Origin: a bacterium | GTDB lineage: Bacteria > Patescibacteriota > Minisyncoccia > Phycocordibacterales > UBA2100 | Length of the DNA: 17,484 bases | NCBI GenBank assembly: GCA_030698935.1 | Contig: JAUYLR010000057.1 | Span: forward strand, 1-17,484 | Direction of reading: 5' to 3' | Shown here: piece after piece, positions 5,433 through 13,181 of the stretch | Numbering within the stretch: the first letter of the stretch is position 1 | Layout of the letters: the number at the start of each line of letters is the position of its first letter | Position numbers and translations under genes: made by a program | The notes under the pieces: model-generated | Databases searched by the model: none | The model's input: only the letters and a program-made list of their open reading frames with translations | What the model was told of the DNA's origin: nothing

Positions 5433-6602
5433 ATGCGTAAATACTACACGGGGATTGATATCGGCACGTATCACGTCAAAGTCGTGATTGCCGCGCCCGC
5501 TGAAAACCCCGACCTTCCGATGCAAATAATCGGAACGGGAGTCGCCGTTTCAAGGGGGATGCGCCATGGCTTTATCATTGACCCCGCAGAGGCGGTAAAA
5601 AGCGTGAAGGAGGCGCTTACGCGCGCATCACAATCGGCAAAAGTCCCCATCAAGAGCGCGCGCGTGGCTTTGGGCGGGCTAGGGCTTGACGAAATACGCT
5701 CAACGGGCGAGGTGACTCTGACGGCATCCGGAGGAATCGTGACTGCCCGCGAGATTGAGCGCGCGGAACGTGAGAGCGAGAAAAAGTCTTCGGCGAAGCT
5801 CACTAATCGCACAATCATCCACACCATTCCCGTTGAATTCCGCGTTGACGGTTCAAAGGTGTTGGGACAGCCGAACGGGCTCCAAGGCACAAAACTTGCC
5901 GTAGACACGCTCCTCATTACCATGCTTTCACAACATCACGACGACCTTATAGAGGCCGTGGAAGCGGCGGGCGTTGAGGTGGAGGGAGTCATGGCATCGC
6001 CCTTGGCGGCCAGCCTCGTTACCCTCTCAAAAGCACAGAAAACGGCCGGGGTGATTCTCGCAAATATCGGCGCAGAAACTCTCTCGGTGATAATTTTTGA
6101 TAATGATGTTCCCATTTCGGTCAAGGTATTTCCGAACGGCTCCACTGATATCACGAACACCATCGCACTCTCTCTCCAGATACCTCCCTCGGAGGCCGAA
6201 CAGCTGAAGCGCGGTGCGGTTACCGGAAGCGATGTCGCGCCGCGCAAGATGAACATGATAATCGCCGGACGACTCCGCGACATGTTTATCATTGTGAACG
6301 CACACTTAAAAACAATCGGGCGGCAGAGACTGCTACCGGCAGGCATCATCATTACAGGCGGTGGCTCCGGTCTCGCGAGCGCGGCGGATATCGCGCGCAC
6401 CGTCCTCCGGCTCCCCTCGCAAATTGGGCTCATCGGAAACTTGACGCGGACAGGGTCCGCGGATGCGACATGGTCTGTCGCCTATGGCCTTTGCCGGTGG
6501 GGCTTTGCCGAAGACACGGCGGCCGGGGAACATTCAATCGGGGAAATTCTCCGCCGCAGCGGAGAGTCTATCAAGCAAGCGGTACGGGCGCTGTTGCCGT
6601 AA
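5433..6602 (+). CDS. ftsA: Cell division protein FtsA
   Basis: Actin-like FtsA (389 aa), which anchors FtsZ filaments to the membrane and recruits the divisome. The N-terminal TGIDIGTYHVKVVIA (7-21) is the phosphate-1 loop of the actin/Hsp70 ATPase fold. The insertion typical of FtsA (domain 1C) follows, with ARVALGGLGLDEI and later THTIP-type residues (TIIHTIPVEF). A phosphate-2-like GVILANIGAETLSVIIFD and an adenosine-motif GIIITGGGSGL are present. The C-terminus IGEILRRSGESIKQAVRALLP is an amphipathic helix suited to membrane binding. It is followed by ftsZ after a 335-bp spacer with its own promoter. No ftsQ or mur genes are next to it. Confidence 0.95.
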   Translation: MRKYYTGIDIGTYHVKVVIAAPAENPDLPMQIIGTGVAVSRGMRHGFIIDPAEAVKSVKEALTRASQSAKVPIKSARVALGGLGLDEIRSTGEVTLTASGGIVTAREIERAERESEKKSSAKLTNRTIIHTIPVEFRVDGSKVLGQPNGLQGTKLAVDTLLITMLSQHHDDLIEAVEAAGVEVEGVMASPLAASLVTLSKAQKTAGVILANIGAETLSVIIFDNDVPISVKVFPNGSTDITNTIALSLQIPPSEAEQLKRGAVTGSDVAPRKMNMIIAGRLRDMFIIVNAHLKTIGRQRLLPAGIIITGGGSGLASAADIARTVLRLPSQIGLIGNLTRTGSADATWSVAYGLCRWGFAEDTAAGEHSIGEILRRSGESIKQAVRALLP

Positions 6603-6717
6603 CACTAGCTGTTAGCGATTAGCGTATAGCGTATAGAGAACATACAAAATGAAAGGCCGCCAGAGCGACCCAAATTCGCAACTCATGTGCGGACATAATC
6701 AGCGCGTATAGTCAACA

Positions 6718-6744
6718 TTGACTCTTTATCCGCTGTGCTATGAT
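6718..6744 (+). promoter_or_regulatory. Probable ftsZ promoter
   Basis: TTGACT (6718-6723) with a 15-bp spacer to TATGAT (6739-6744), which is preceded by TGC, making an extended -10. The start site would be near 6751, giving a leader of about 187 nt. TATAAT at 6773-6778 is a second -10-like hexamer without a good -35. Confidence 0.45.
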
Positions 6745-6785
6745 GTCGTAGGAAATTAAGGAGCAAAGCGACTATAATTTTCACG

Positions 6786-6891
6786 ATCCCTCCCCAATTT
6801 TGAAACAATGAAGAAGTATGCAACACTGTCATATCCAACCACAGTCAGAACTTATCAACAGAACTGCTGGAGTTCAAAATTGGGGAGGGAT
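6786..6891 (+). repeat. 19-bp inverted repeat in the ftsZ leader
   Basis: 6786-6804 and 6873-6891 are exact 19-bp reverse complements, with outer ends ATCCCTCCCC and GGGGAGGGAT, enclosing 68 nt. Inside is a direct repeat of CAGAACT (6846-6852 and 6860-6866 approximately). It lies downstream of the likely ftsZ promoter, so it would be transcribed as a long stem. It could be a leader regulator or a small inverted-repeat insertion. Confidence 0.7.
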
Positions 6892-6937
6892 GTAAGAGCT
6901 TCTAAACTCATTATCATTCGTTAAGAATCTCTAACAC

Positions 6938-8170
6938 ATGACAAAACAAGTGAAGCCGGATGTGGAATCGTTTGCGCGGATTCGCGTCATCGGCGTTGGA
7001 GGTTCCGGCGGGAATGCGGTGAACCACATGGTGAGTACGCATGTGCAGGGCGTTGATTTCGTAACGATAAATACCGACGGTCAGGATTTGCACAAATCAA
7101 AAGCAAAAAGAAAGATTCATATCGGAAAAGCTCTTACGCGCGGGTTGGGAACCGGCATGAATACCGATATGGGCCGCCAAGCGGCGGATGAAACGCGGGA
7201 AGAAATACAGGACGCCCTGAAGGGTTCCGATATGGTTTTCATCACGTGCGGAATGGGCGGCGGAACGGGAACGGGTGCCGCGCCCGTCGTCGCAAAAATC
7301 GCGCGCGAACAGGGGGCGCTCACGGTCGGCGTCGTGACCCGCCCGTTCGGATTTGAAGGCGCGCACAGAATGCGGCTCGCGGAACAAGGAATGGCGGAGC
7401 TTCGCAAGGCGGTTGACGCGCTCATCGTAATTCCAAACGATAAACTTCTCGCCGTCGTCTCTCGCGAGACAGGCATTAAGAATGCGTTCGCCATGTGCGA
7501 CGACATCCTGAAGCAGGCGGTGGAAGGCATCTCCGACCTCATCACCACAACGGGCATCATCAATGTTGACTTCGCGGATGTGCGCACCATCATGCAGAAC
7601 GCGGGCTCGGCGCTTATGGGCATCGGAACGGCGAGCGGTGAGAAGCGCGCGGAACTGGCCGCCCGCAATGCCATTAATTCCCCGCTCTTGGAGGTTTCAA
7701 TACACGGAGCAAAAGGCGTGCTTTTCTCTATTGCGGGCGGAGAGGACCTCGGAATGTTGGAGGTTCAGGATGCGGCAAACGTGATAACAGAGGCCATAGA
7801 CCCGGACGCAAAGGTCATCTTCGGAGCTGTCACCGACAGTTCGCTCAAGAAGGGCGAGGTTCGCGTTACCGTTATCGCCACCGGATTTCCGGAACTTCCC
7901 CCGCGTTCCACGCTTTTCGCCGCTTCCTCGCGCCTTGCCGCCAAGAAAGACTCGGAGGTTCCTCCCGTCACCGGTATACCCGTCTACAAGGAGGGCGGGC
8001 GTGATGGAGAGAAAGAAAGCGATGAGAGCAAGGCGGCTAAAGCAGAGAGGGAGCGGGCCTTCAGAGCGGCTGTAGCTGCAAGCAAAGCTGCGGAAGTTCA
8101 CCCGCCAACCGTAAAATCTGACGATGATGATTCATGGGGAGGACTTCCTTCCTTCCTGAGAAAGAAGTAG
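6938..8170 (+). CDS. ftsZ: Cell division protein FtsZ
   Basis: Tubulin-like GTPase FtsZ (410 aa), which forms the cytokinetic ring. RVIGVGGSGGNAVNHM (16-31) begins the nucleotide-binding fold, GGGTGTG (107-113) is the tubulin signature, and NVDFADV (209-215) is the T7 loop whose Asp residues trigger GTP hydrolysis. The conserved core ends near residue 320 at VTVIATGF. A charged, Lys/Glu/Ala-rich linker follows, then the C-terminal peptide DDSWGGLPSFLRKK that binds FtsA. Length is typical. The ATG at 6938 has no Shine-Dalgarno sequence, but the conserved N-terminus fixes it well. Confidence 0.97.
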   Translation: MTKQVKPDVESFARIRVIGVGGSGGNAVNHMVSTHVQGVDFVTINTDGQDLHKSKAKRKIHIGKALTRGLGTGMNTDMGRQAADETREEIQDALKGSDMVFITCGMGGGTGTGAAPVVAKIAREQGALTVGVVTRPFGFEGAHRMRLAEQGMAELRKAVDALIVIPNDKLLAVVSRETGIKNAFAMCDDILKQAVEGISDLITTTGIINVDFADVRTIMQNAGSALMGIGTASGEKRAELAARNAINSPLLEVSIHGAKGVLFSIAGGEDLGMLEVQDAANVITEAIDPDAKVIFGAVTDSSLKKGEVRVTVIATGFPELPPRSTLFAASSRLAAKKDSEVPPVTGIPVYKEGGRDGEKESDESKAAKAERERAFRAAVAASKAAEVHPPTVKSDDDDSWGGLPSFLRKK

Positions 8171-8260
8171 CGCAGTATAATCGTTCAACGCGTTCTAATC
8201 GTTCTAATCGCCGTAGTGACGAATAGAACGTTTACAACGATTACAACATATAGAACATGT
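8171..8260. repeat. ftsZ-trxB spacer with ATTACAACG/CGTTCTAATCG words
   Basis: CGTTCTAATCGTTCTAATCG is a near-tandem word at about 8190-8210, and related TAGAACGTTTACAACG words follow. TATAAT at 8176-8181 and TATAGA at 8249-8254 are -10-like; the second ends 6 nt before the trxB ATG. Neither is well supported by a -35. Confidence 0.45.
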
Positions 8261-9205
8261 ATGCTTGATTTAATCATTGTCGGCGGGGGCCCGGCAGGCG
8301 CTAGCGCCGGCGTGTATGCCGCGCGCAAGCGACTGAAAACTGTTCTGGTCGTGAAGGAGTGGGGTGGGCAAAGCACCGTATCGGACAATATTCAAAATTG
8401 GATAGGGAGTCCGACAATTTCGGGACAGCAACTCGCGGAGAACTTGCGCAAACACGTGGAAAGTTATGCGGGCGATTCCCTTTCGGTCGTCTTTCCCGAC
8501 ACCGCAGTTGCGCTTGCACAAGATAACGACAAAGTAACGGTCACACTCGCGAGCGGAAAGAAATACGAGGCACGCGCCGTTTTAATAACGGCTGGCGCCG
8601 CGCGCCGCAAACTGGAGATTCCGGGCGCCGCGGAGTACGACCAAAAAGGCCTCACCTATTGCGCGACATGCGACGGACCGCTTTTTGAGGGCAAAGACGT
8701 CGCCGTTATCGGCGGGGGAAATGCCGCTTTTGAAACCGCCGCCCAGCTTCTTGCATATTGCAAAACCGTAACTATCGTAAACAGGAGCGAAACATTCCGT
8801 GCCGATGAGATAACGGTGCGCGCGGTTCTAGCGCACTCCAATATACGTGTAATCAAGAACGCAATTCTGACCGAGGTTGTCGGGGATAAATTCGTCACCG
8901 GCCTCAAATATAAGCTCGCGGGAAAAGACGCAGAGGAAATCCTTTCCGTAGAAGGTATCTTCGTTGAAATCGGACTGCTTCCCAACACGTCGTGGCTTGC
9001 GGATTCCCTCGTGTTGAATAAAATCGGGCAGATTGAAGTGGACCCGCTTACGCAACGCGCATTAATGCCTGATGACAAGCATACGCCGTCAAGAGTGTGG
9101 GCCGCCGGAGATTGCACCGACGGAAAGTACCACCAGAATAACATCGCGGCGGGAGACGCCGTAAAGGCGCTGGAAGATATTTACCTCTTTATCAAGTCGT
9201 CTTAA
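8261..9205 (+). CDS. trxB: Thioredoxin reductase
   Basis: A 314-aa flavoprotein that passes electrons from NADPH through FAD and a disulfide to thioredoxin. IIVGGGPAG (5-13) binds FAD, CATC (134-137) is the redox-active pair, VIGGGNAAFE (149-158) binds NADPH, and WAAGDCTDG near residue 280 is the second FAD motif. The frame is open upstream to a GTG at 8216, but the ATG at 8261 begins directly at the conserved beta strand and is preferred. There is no obvious Shine-Dalgarno sequence. No thioredoxin gene is in the window. A strong terminator follows. Confidence 0.95.
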   Translation: MLDLIIVGGGPAGASAGVYAARKRLKTVLVVKEWGGQSTVSDNIQNWIGSPTISGQQLAENLRKHVESYAGDSLSVVFPDTAVALAQDNDKVTVTLASGKKYEARAVLITAGAARRKLEIPGAAEYDQKGLTYCATCDGPLFEGKDVAVIGGGNAAFETAAQLLAYCKTVTIVNRSETFRADEITVRAVLAHSNIRVIKNAILTEVVGDKFVTGLKYKLAGKDAEEILSVEGIFVEIGLLPNTSWLADSLVLNKIGQIEVDPLTQRALMPDDKHTPSRVWAAGDCTDGKYHQNNIAAGDAVKALEDIYLFIKSS

Positions 9206-9211
9206 TTTTTA

Positions 9212-9246
9212 GATGCGATGAGGTGACACCTCATCGCATCCTTTTT
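9212..9246 (+). terminator. Intrinsic terminator of trxB
   Basis: A 13-bp stem (9212-9224 with 9228-9240) has a 3-nt loop and is followed by CTTTTT. It begins 6 nt after the trxB stop. Confidence 0.85.
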
Positions 9247-9261
9247 CCAATCTTCAGCGAG

Positions 9262-9319
9262 AAGCCCGGGCGGTTTTAAACGGTATGAGTGATTCCTCCG
9301 TTTAAAACCGCCCGGGCTT
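9262..9319. repeat. 22-bp perfect inverted repeat between convergent genes
   Basis: 9262-9283 and 9298-9319 are exact 22-bp reverse complements with CCCGGG near the outer ends and TTTTAAA inside, enclosing 14 nt. It lies between trxB and the convergent cupredoxin gene, 11 bp beyond the latter's stop codon. There is no adjacent T-run, so it is probably a hairpin 3' end for the minus-strand transcript. Confidence 0.75.
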
Positions 9320-9330
9320 TGAGTGTCTTC

Positions 9331-9822
9331 TTATTCGGTTACCTTCACAGCGCCCCATTGTGATGCGTTCAGGTGATTGTGGAACTTCCATTCGCCGACA
9401 TAGTTAAATGTGAAATCCCACGATTCGCCCTGCGCGAGCCCTCTGCAGGCGTCAAACGAGCTGCCGAGACAATCAGATGCTGACTTCTGCGGATACACTG
9501 CGTGTGAGGGATGCACCGCTGAAGCCGGCCATACTTTAGCGCCTGAGTTGTTAGCCCACCGTACCGTTTGTCCCTTTTTAACGGTAACGGTAGAAGGCAC
9601 GAATCCGTTATCTGTAAAGGTAATGACTTCGGCCGGAACGTTTACGCCTACCGTCGCCGTGACATTCACGGCGGCATCCGCGGCCGGAACCTGTTGAGAT
9701 GCGGTGTCCCCCTCTACGCTCTCGCCTGTCTCCCCCGCTTCCTGCGCCGGAGTTGATGAATAAAGAAACCATCCGCCCGCGATAATCACGAGCGCAAGAA
9801 CCCACAATACTGTCTTGTTCAT
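9331..9822 (-). CDS. Membrane-anchored cupredoxin-like protein
   Basis: A 163-aa exported protein. A hydrophobic segment (5-22) is a signal anchor, then a Glu/Thr/Ala-rich linker (26-60) leads to a cupredoxin-like beta domain (about 62-162) with FTDNGFVPSTVTVKKGQTVRW and FNYVGEWKFHNH. In plastocyanin-type proteins the last loop is Cys-x(n)-His-x(n)-Met; here FHNHLNASQWG has no Cys or Met. Candidate metal residues are His104, His107, His148 and His150, and Cys118/Cys126 may form a disulfide. Copper binding is therefore uncertain and a blue-copper centre unlikely. It has its own promoter and follows pyrE without a terminator between them. Confidence 0.8.
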   Translation of the reverse strand: MNKTVLWVLALVIIAGGWFLYSSTPAQEAGETGESVEGDTASQQVPAADAAVNVTATVGVNVPAEVITFTDNGFVPSTVTVKKGQTVRWANNSGAKVWPASAVHPSHAVYPQKSASDCLGSSFDACRGLAQGESWDFTFNYVGEWKFHNHLNASQWGAVKVTE

Positions 9823-9874
9823 ATATGCCTGATTTTCTTACCTATTAAATACCTATTAAAATAGCACAGGAACG

Positions 9875-9883
9875 ATTGTACCA
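9875..9883 (-). promoter_or_regulatory. Extended -10 promoter of the cupredoxin gene
   Basis: On the minus strand TGGTACAAT (extended -10, hexamer TACAAT) lies 52 nt before the ATG at 9822. No clear -35 is seen. The leader would be about 45 nt. Confidence 0.4.
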
Positions 9884-9895
9884 TATGTCTTTGCA

Positions 9896-10525
9896 TCACT
9901 TTTTGCCTGCCAAGAATTCACGCCCGTGCCCGACATCGGGATTAACAGGAATCCCCTTCTTGCAGAGCTCACAATCAGCCGGTTCCCACGCTTCAAGTTC
10001 CAAATCAACAAGCGCTTCAAAGACCGGCGGATTGCCTACGTCTTCCTTGGTAACCGCACCCCGATTTGCCAACACAACAACCCCCACCACCTCGGCGCCT
10101 ACATTGCGTACCGCCTGTACGACTTTCTTAACGGAACCGCCCGTGGTCGTCAAATCTTCCACAATGAGAGTCTTCTTGCCCTTCACGAGCGCATCGTATC
10201 CGCGTTTTAAGACGAAACCCCCTTGTCCGTCCTTGTCGGCATAGGCGGCAGATATTCCCTGTCCCGTGATTTCAGTCAGGTGATATGCAACCCACTGTGC
10301 AAGAATCGCCGCACCAATCGCGGGACCAATCACTGCCTGCACACCGTTCTTCGCGAAGCGCTCTGCCATGGCGCGGCACAGTTTTGACGTTTCTACGGTG
10401 TCGGTATACAACGCGTCTTTATTGAGATAGTTGCCGCCATGCTTGCCGCTCGTTAAAGCGAAGTGTCCCGTTCGGAACATGCCGACTTTTTGAAAAGAAT
10501 CCATCACTTCTTCTTCCGTCAACAT
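9896..10525 (-). CDS. pyrE: Orotate phosphoribosyltransferase
   Basis: A 209-aa enzyme that joins orotate and PRPP to form OMP in pyrimidine synthesis. The PRPP loop is TLIVEDLTTTGGS (119-131). FALTSGKHGGNYLNKD (22-37) is the N-terminal orotate/PRPP region and VIGPAIGAAILAQ (65-77) is typical of the family. The C-terminal CELCKKGIPV carries a conserved Cys pair found in one PyrE subgroup. It lies 11 nt after pyrF on the same strand, forming a two-gene operon for the last two steps to UMP. No clear Shine-Dalgarno sequence precedes the ATG. Confidence 0.95.
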   Translation of the reverse strand: MLTEEEVMDSFQKVGMFRTGHFALTSGKHGGNYLNKDALYTDTVETSKLCRAMAERFAKNGVQAVIGPAIGAAILAQWVAYHLTEITGQGISAAYADKDGQGGFVLKRGYDALVKGKKTLIVEDLTTTGGSVKKVVQAVRNVGAEVVGVVVLANRGAVTKEDVGNPPVFEALVDLELEAWEPADCELCKKGIPVNPDVGHGREFLAGKK

Positions 10526-10536
10526 ATCCGGATATC

Positions 10537-11370
10537 TTACATCGCTTTACGAATTGCGCTATCCAGCGCAACGGCCTTCTTCCGCGCAGCCTCCGCAAAA
10601 TCCTTTCCGGCGGACGCAAAAATGACAGACCGAGAGCTGTTGATTATAAATCCTTTCCCGTTCTTACCCTTGCCTGCTGTAACCGCCTTTTCCAAATCTC
10701 CGTGCTGAGCTCCAATACCGGCGGTAAGTATCGGCATATCGCCGACAATTGCGCGAACTGCCGAGAGTTCTTCCGGATATGTGGCACCCACCATGACGCA
10801 ACAATTCCCGTTCGCATTCCACTTCTCCGTAGCAAGCCGTGCGACAACTTTATACAACGGCTCGCCCTTTGCTACTTCCAAATTCTGAATTTCGCCCGCA
10901 CCGCCGTTTGACGTGTGACACAGAACGATAATCCCTTTCTCTGTGCGTTCAAAAAAAGGCGCGAGCGGTTCTCCGCCAAGGTAGGGCTGTACGGTTATTG
11001 CGTCCGCTTGCAAATAATCAAAGGCGGATTCTGCATAGTTTCGGTTCGTGTTCTTTATGTCCCCGCGTTTGGCATCCAGAATAACCGGCACTTCGGGCGC
11101 CGCCTTGTGAATGTAGGAAATTGTTTCTCGCAGAGCGCCCCACCCCTCCTCGCCGTTCGTTTCATAAAACGCGGGGTTTGGTTTGTATGCGCAGACCAAA
11201 TCCCTAGTCGCATCAACTATCGCTGTGTTGAAACGTACAATGGTGTCGCGGGTGCTCGCCCCGCGCGCGGATTCCGGTATTTTCTCCGGCTCGCTGTCCA
11301 ACCCCACACACAAAAAATTGCCGAGCTTCCAGCGGCTTTCAAGCAGTTCTCGGAAATTCCGGGTATGCAT
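10537..11370 (-). CDS. pyrF: Orotidine 5'-phosphate decarboxylase
   Basis: A 277-aa OMP decarboxylase that forms UMP. FLCVGLDSEPEK (19-30) holds the first substrate Asp, CAYKPNPAFYE has the conserved Lys, and VILDAKRGDIKNT contains the catalytic Asp-x-Lys-x-x-Asp tetrad. The length and DAKRGD form fit the longer PyrF subfamily (about 270 aa) rather than the 230-aa E. coli type. TAGIGAQHGD and a phosphate-binding INSSRSVIFA near the C-terminus agree. Upstream is an extended -10 ending 10 nt before the ATG, so the transcript is probably leaderless. pyrE follows directly. Confidence 0.95.
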   Translation of the reverse strand: MHTRNFRELLESRWKLGNFLCVGLDSEPEKIPESARGASTRDTIVRFNTAIVDATRDLVCAYKPNPAFYETNGEEGWGALRETISYIHKAAPEVPVILDAKRGDIKNTNRNYAESAFDYLQADAITVQPYLGGEPLAPFFERTEKGIIVLCHTSNGGAGEIQNLEVAKGEPLYKVVARLATEKWNANGNCCVMVGATYPEELSAVRAIVGDMPILTAGIGAQHGDLEKAVTAGKGKNGKGFIINSSRSVIFASAGKDFAEAARKKAVALDSAIRKAM

Positions 11371-11380
11371 TGTGCCTCAT

Positions 11381-11389
11381 ATAGTACCA
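11381..11389 (-). promoter_or_regulatory. Extended -10 promoter of pyrFE
   Basis: TGGTACTAT on the minus strand; the hexamer TACTAT ends 10 nt before the pyrF ATG. TTGATA (rc of 11407-11412) is a possible -35, but the 20-bp spacing is long. Confidence 0.45.
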
Positions 11390-11396
11390 CAAACAG

Positions 11397-11424
11397 AGCC
11401 TGAAATTATCAATTTTTTCAGGCT
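11397..11424. repeat. Hairpin upstream of pyrF
   Basis: AGCCTGAAA (11397-11405) pairs with TTTCAGGCT (11416-11424) with a 10-nt loop that contains the possible -35 of pyrF. It could be an operator-like dyad or a second hairpin ending the folP transcript. Confidence 0.5.
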
Positions 11425-11447
11425 GTTTATGGCCATAGTAATCCCCG

Positions 11448-11482
11448 CAGCTCACTTGGGGGTTTCACCCCCAAGTGAGCTG
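11448..11482 (-). terminator. Hairpin at the folP 3' end
   Basis: 16-bp perfect arms (11448-11463 and 11467-11482) with a 3-nt loop begin 2 nt after the folP stop. The stem is strong, but no T-run follows on the minus strand, so it may act as an RNA 3'-end stabiliser or Rho-linked stop rather than a classic terminator. Confidence 0.6.
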
Positions 11483-11484
11483 GG

Positions 11485-12345
11485 TTAGCGCCTTACTATC
11501 GCATCCGTAAGCGTCGCCACCCGTTTCATCGCCTTCACGTCATGTACGCGCACAATATCGGCCCCGCGTTCAATGCAGAGCGTCACCGCGGCGGCTGTCG
11601 CCTCAAGGCGGTCCTCCGGCGGCACATTCAGAGTGTAACCAAGGAATGATTTGCGCGACGGCCCGACGAGCACCGGAAACCCGAGTGTTTTCAATTCGCG
11701 CAAGCGGAAAATGAGTTCCAAATTTTGTTCAACTGTTTTTCCGAAGCCGATGCCGGGGTCTACGATGATGTTTTCGCGGGCAACGCCCGCTTGGAGCGCC
11801 CGCTCAATTGATTCTTCCAATTCGCGTTTAATATCGGACATGAGGTCTCCATATTCCATGCCCACGTATCGCGCGCCCAGTTTCTCGCTCTCCTGTGCAT
11901 TTTTTGGCTTGCTGCGATTGTGCATGAGGATGAGCGGAACTTTATATTTCGCGGCAACATCCGCTATCGCAGAATCCGCCTTTAATGCCCACACGTCGTT
12001 GATGATGCTTGCGCCCGCGCGAATTGCCTGCCGAGCGACTTCTGATTTGTAGGTATCAATTGAAATCGGAACCGTGACTTGTTTGGCGAGCCCTTCAATA
12101 ACAGGAATGACCCGCGCCAATTCTTCCTCAAGAGAAACGGGGGTTGAACTAGGGCGCGTGGATTCGCCGCCGACGTCAAGAATATCCGCGCCGTCTTTCG
12201 CCTGCCGTATTCCCTGTGCAACTGCCGACCCGACCCAATTCCCTCCTTGCGCCATAAGCCCGTCTCCCGAAAACGAATCGGGTGTGGCGTTTATTATCCC
12301 CATCACAAAAGTGCGGCTTCCCCAGTTGAATTTCATTTTATTCAT
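11485..12345 (-). CDS. folP: Dihydropteroate synthase
   Basis: A 286-aa enzyme that condenses hydroxymethyl-dihydropterin diphosphate with p-aminobenzoate to give dihydropteroate. INATPDSFSGDG (18-29), ILDVGGESTRP (55-65), SIIND, IIVDPGIGFGK and LVGPSRKSFLG are the characteristic pterin- and phosphate-binding segments. The usual SDGG after DSF is SGDG here. The ATG at 12345 overlaps the TGA of folK by 4 bp (ATGA), indicating translational coupling; a second Met at residue 4 is an alternative start. Third gene of folB-folK-folP. Confidence 0.96.
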   Translation of the reverse strand: MNKMKFNWGSRTFVMGIINATPDSFSGDGLMAQGGNWVGSAVAQGIRQAKDGADILDVGGESTRPSSTPVSLEEELARVIPVIEGLAKQVTVPISIDTYKSEVARQAIRAGASIINDVWALKADSAIADVAAKYKVPLILMHNRSKPKNAQESEKLGARYVGMEYGDLMSDIKRELEESIERALQAGVARENIIVDPGIGFGKTVEQNLELIFRLRELKTLGFPVLVGPSRKSFLGYTLNVPPEDRLEATAAAVTLCIERGADIVRVHDVKAMKRVATLTDAIVRR

Positions 12346-12827
12346 AATGTGATTTCAGTTTTTCGCACTTCTTCAGATACGTTCAGTTTCTCTTTTAGTT
12401 TCCGTATCGTACTCTTAAGTACGGGATGCACAAAATCGGGGGCAATATCGGCGAGCGGGATGAGGGCGAACGCGCGTTCGGAGAGCCGCGGATGCGGCAC
12501 GATTAAGTCCGGCTCATTCACGCGCTCTGTGCCGTAGAACAAGAGGTCAATGTCTATGATGCGCGGTCCGAAACGCTCTGTTTCTGTTCTTCCTAAATCT
12601 GTTTCCACTTTCTTTAGGAATGTAAGCACCTCTCGCGCGCTTAATGTAGTCTTGCATTTGCAGGCGATATTCAGGAATTCCGGCTGGTTTTTCAGATACT
12701 GCGGTTCGGTTTCGTATACGGGTGATACGGCTTCCACAATAATGTCTGGCGGCAGTTTGGAAAGTGCCGTGCGCACATTCAATACACGGTCGCCAAGGTT
12801 TGATCCTAACCCTAAATAGATGTCCAT
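12342..12827 (-). CDS. folK: HPPK, hydroxymethyl-dihydropterin pyrophosphokinase
   Basis: A 161-aa pyrophosphokinase that activates the pterin with ATP for folP. YLGLGSNLGDR (4-14) is the N-terminal signature, SPVYETEP (35-42) contacts pterin, and RFGPRIIDIDLLFYG (85-99) supplies the two Mg ligands Asp92 and Asp94. VPHPRLSERAFALIPL completes the family pattern. It starts 9 nt after the folB stop and overlaps folP by 4 bp, so the three genes are one operon. Confidence 0.96.
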   Translation of the reverse strand: MDIYLGLGSNLGDRVLNVRTALSKLPPDIIVEAVSPVYETEPQYLKNQPEFLNIACKCKTTLSAREVLTFLKKVETDLGRTETERFGPRIIDIDLLFYGTERVNEPDLIVPHPRLSERAFALIPLADIAPDFVHPVLKSTIRKLKEKLNVSEEVRKTEITL

Positions 12828-12836
12828 ACGCGCATA

Positions 12837-13181
12837 CTACCTGCTCCGCACAATGGTCACGCCGGGAATGCCACTCTCAAGTACCTGCGGTTTGCGAACC
12901 GTAACGGAAACCGCTTTTATTCTTTCGTCTTCAAGAATCCGTTTCGCTATTTTGTGCGCAAGCGTTTCTATGAGATGCGAAGACGGGCCTTCAATTACTT
13001 CCCGCGCGATTTCCGCAAAATCTTTGTAATTCACCGTGTCGGAAATCTCGTCCGATTCGGCTGATGCGCGCGTATCCGCTTCGGCAGAAATATCAATCTG
13101 GAATTCCTGCGCCACTTCTCGCTCACGGTCTGAAACGCCGTGCTTCCCTTTGAGCACTAATTTTTCTATGAATATCTTCAT
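12837..13181 (-). CDS. folB: Dihydroneopterin aldolase
   Basis: A 114-aa aldolase that converts dihydroneopterin to hydroxymethyl-dihydropterin and glycolaldehyde. LKGKHGVSDREREVAQEF (10-27), NYKDFAEIA (51-59) and SVTVRKPQV (92-100) match the family, with Tyr52 and Lys97 in the catalytic positions. The frame continues upstream to a TTG at 13217, but those 12 residues (RKRKLPISNG-like) are the end of the 122-bp repeat and recur before metE, so the ATG at 13181 is chosen. No Shine-Dalgarno sequence is present; the ATG abuts the repeat end. First gene of folB-folK-folP. Confidence 0.9.
   Translation of the reverse strand: MKIFIEKLVLKGKHGVSDREREVAQEFQIDISAEADTRASAESDEISDTVNYKDFAEIAREVIEGPSSHLIETLAHKIAKRILEDERIKAVSVTVRKPQVLESGIPGVTIVRSR

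Larger units (their letters stand above)
6603..6937. other. ftsA-ftsZ spacer
   Basis: This 335-bp spacer has no convincing ORF. It begins with a short-word repeat (TTAGCG, GCGTATAGCGTATAG at about 6612-6634). It then holds a probable promoter (6718-6744) and a 106-bp inverted-repeat structure (6786-6891). The last 45 bp before ftsZ are AT-rich and lack a Shine-Dalgarno sequence. Confidence 0.7.
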
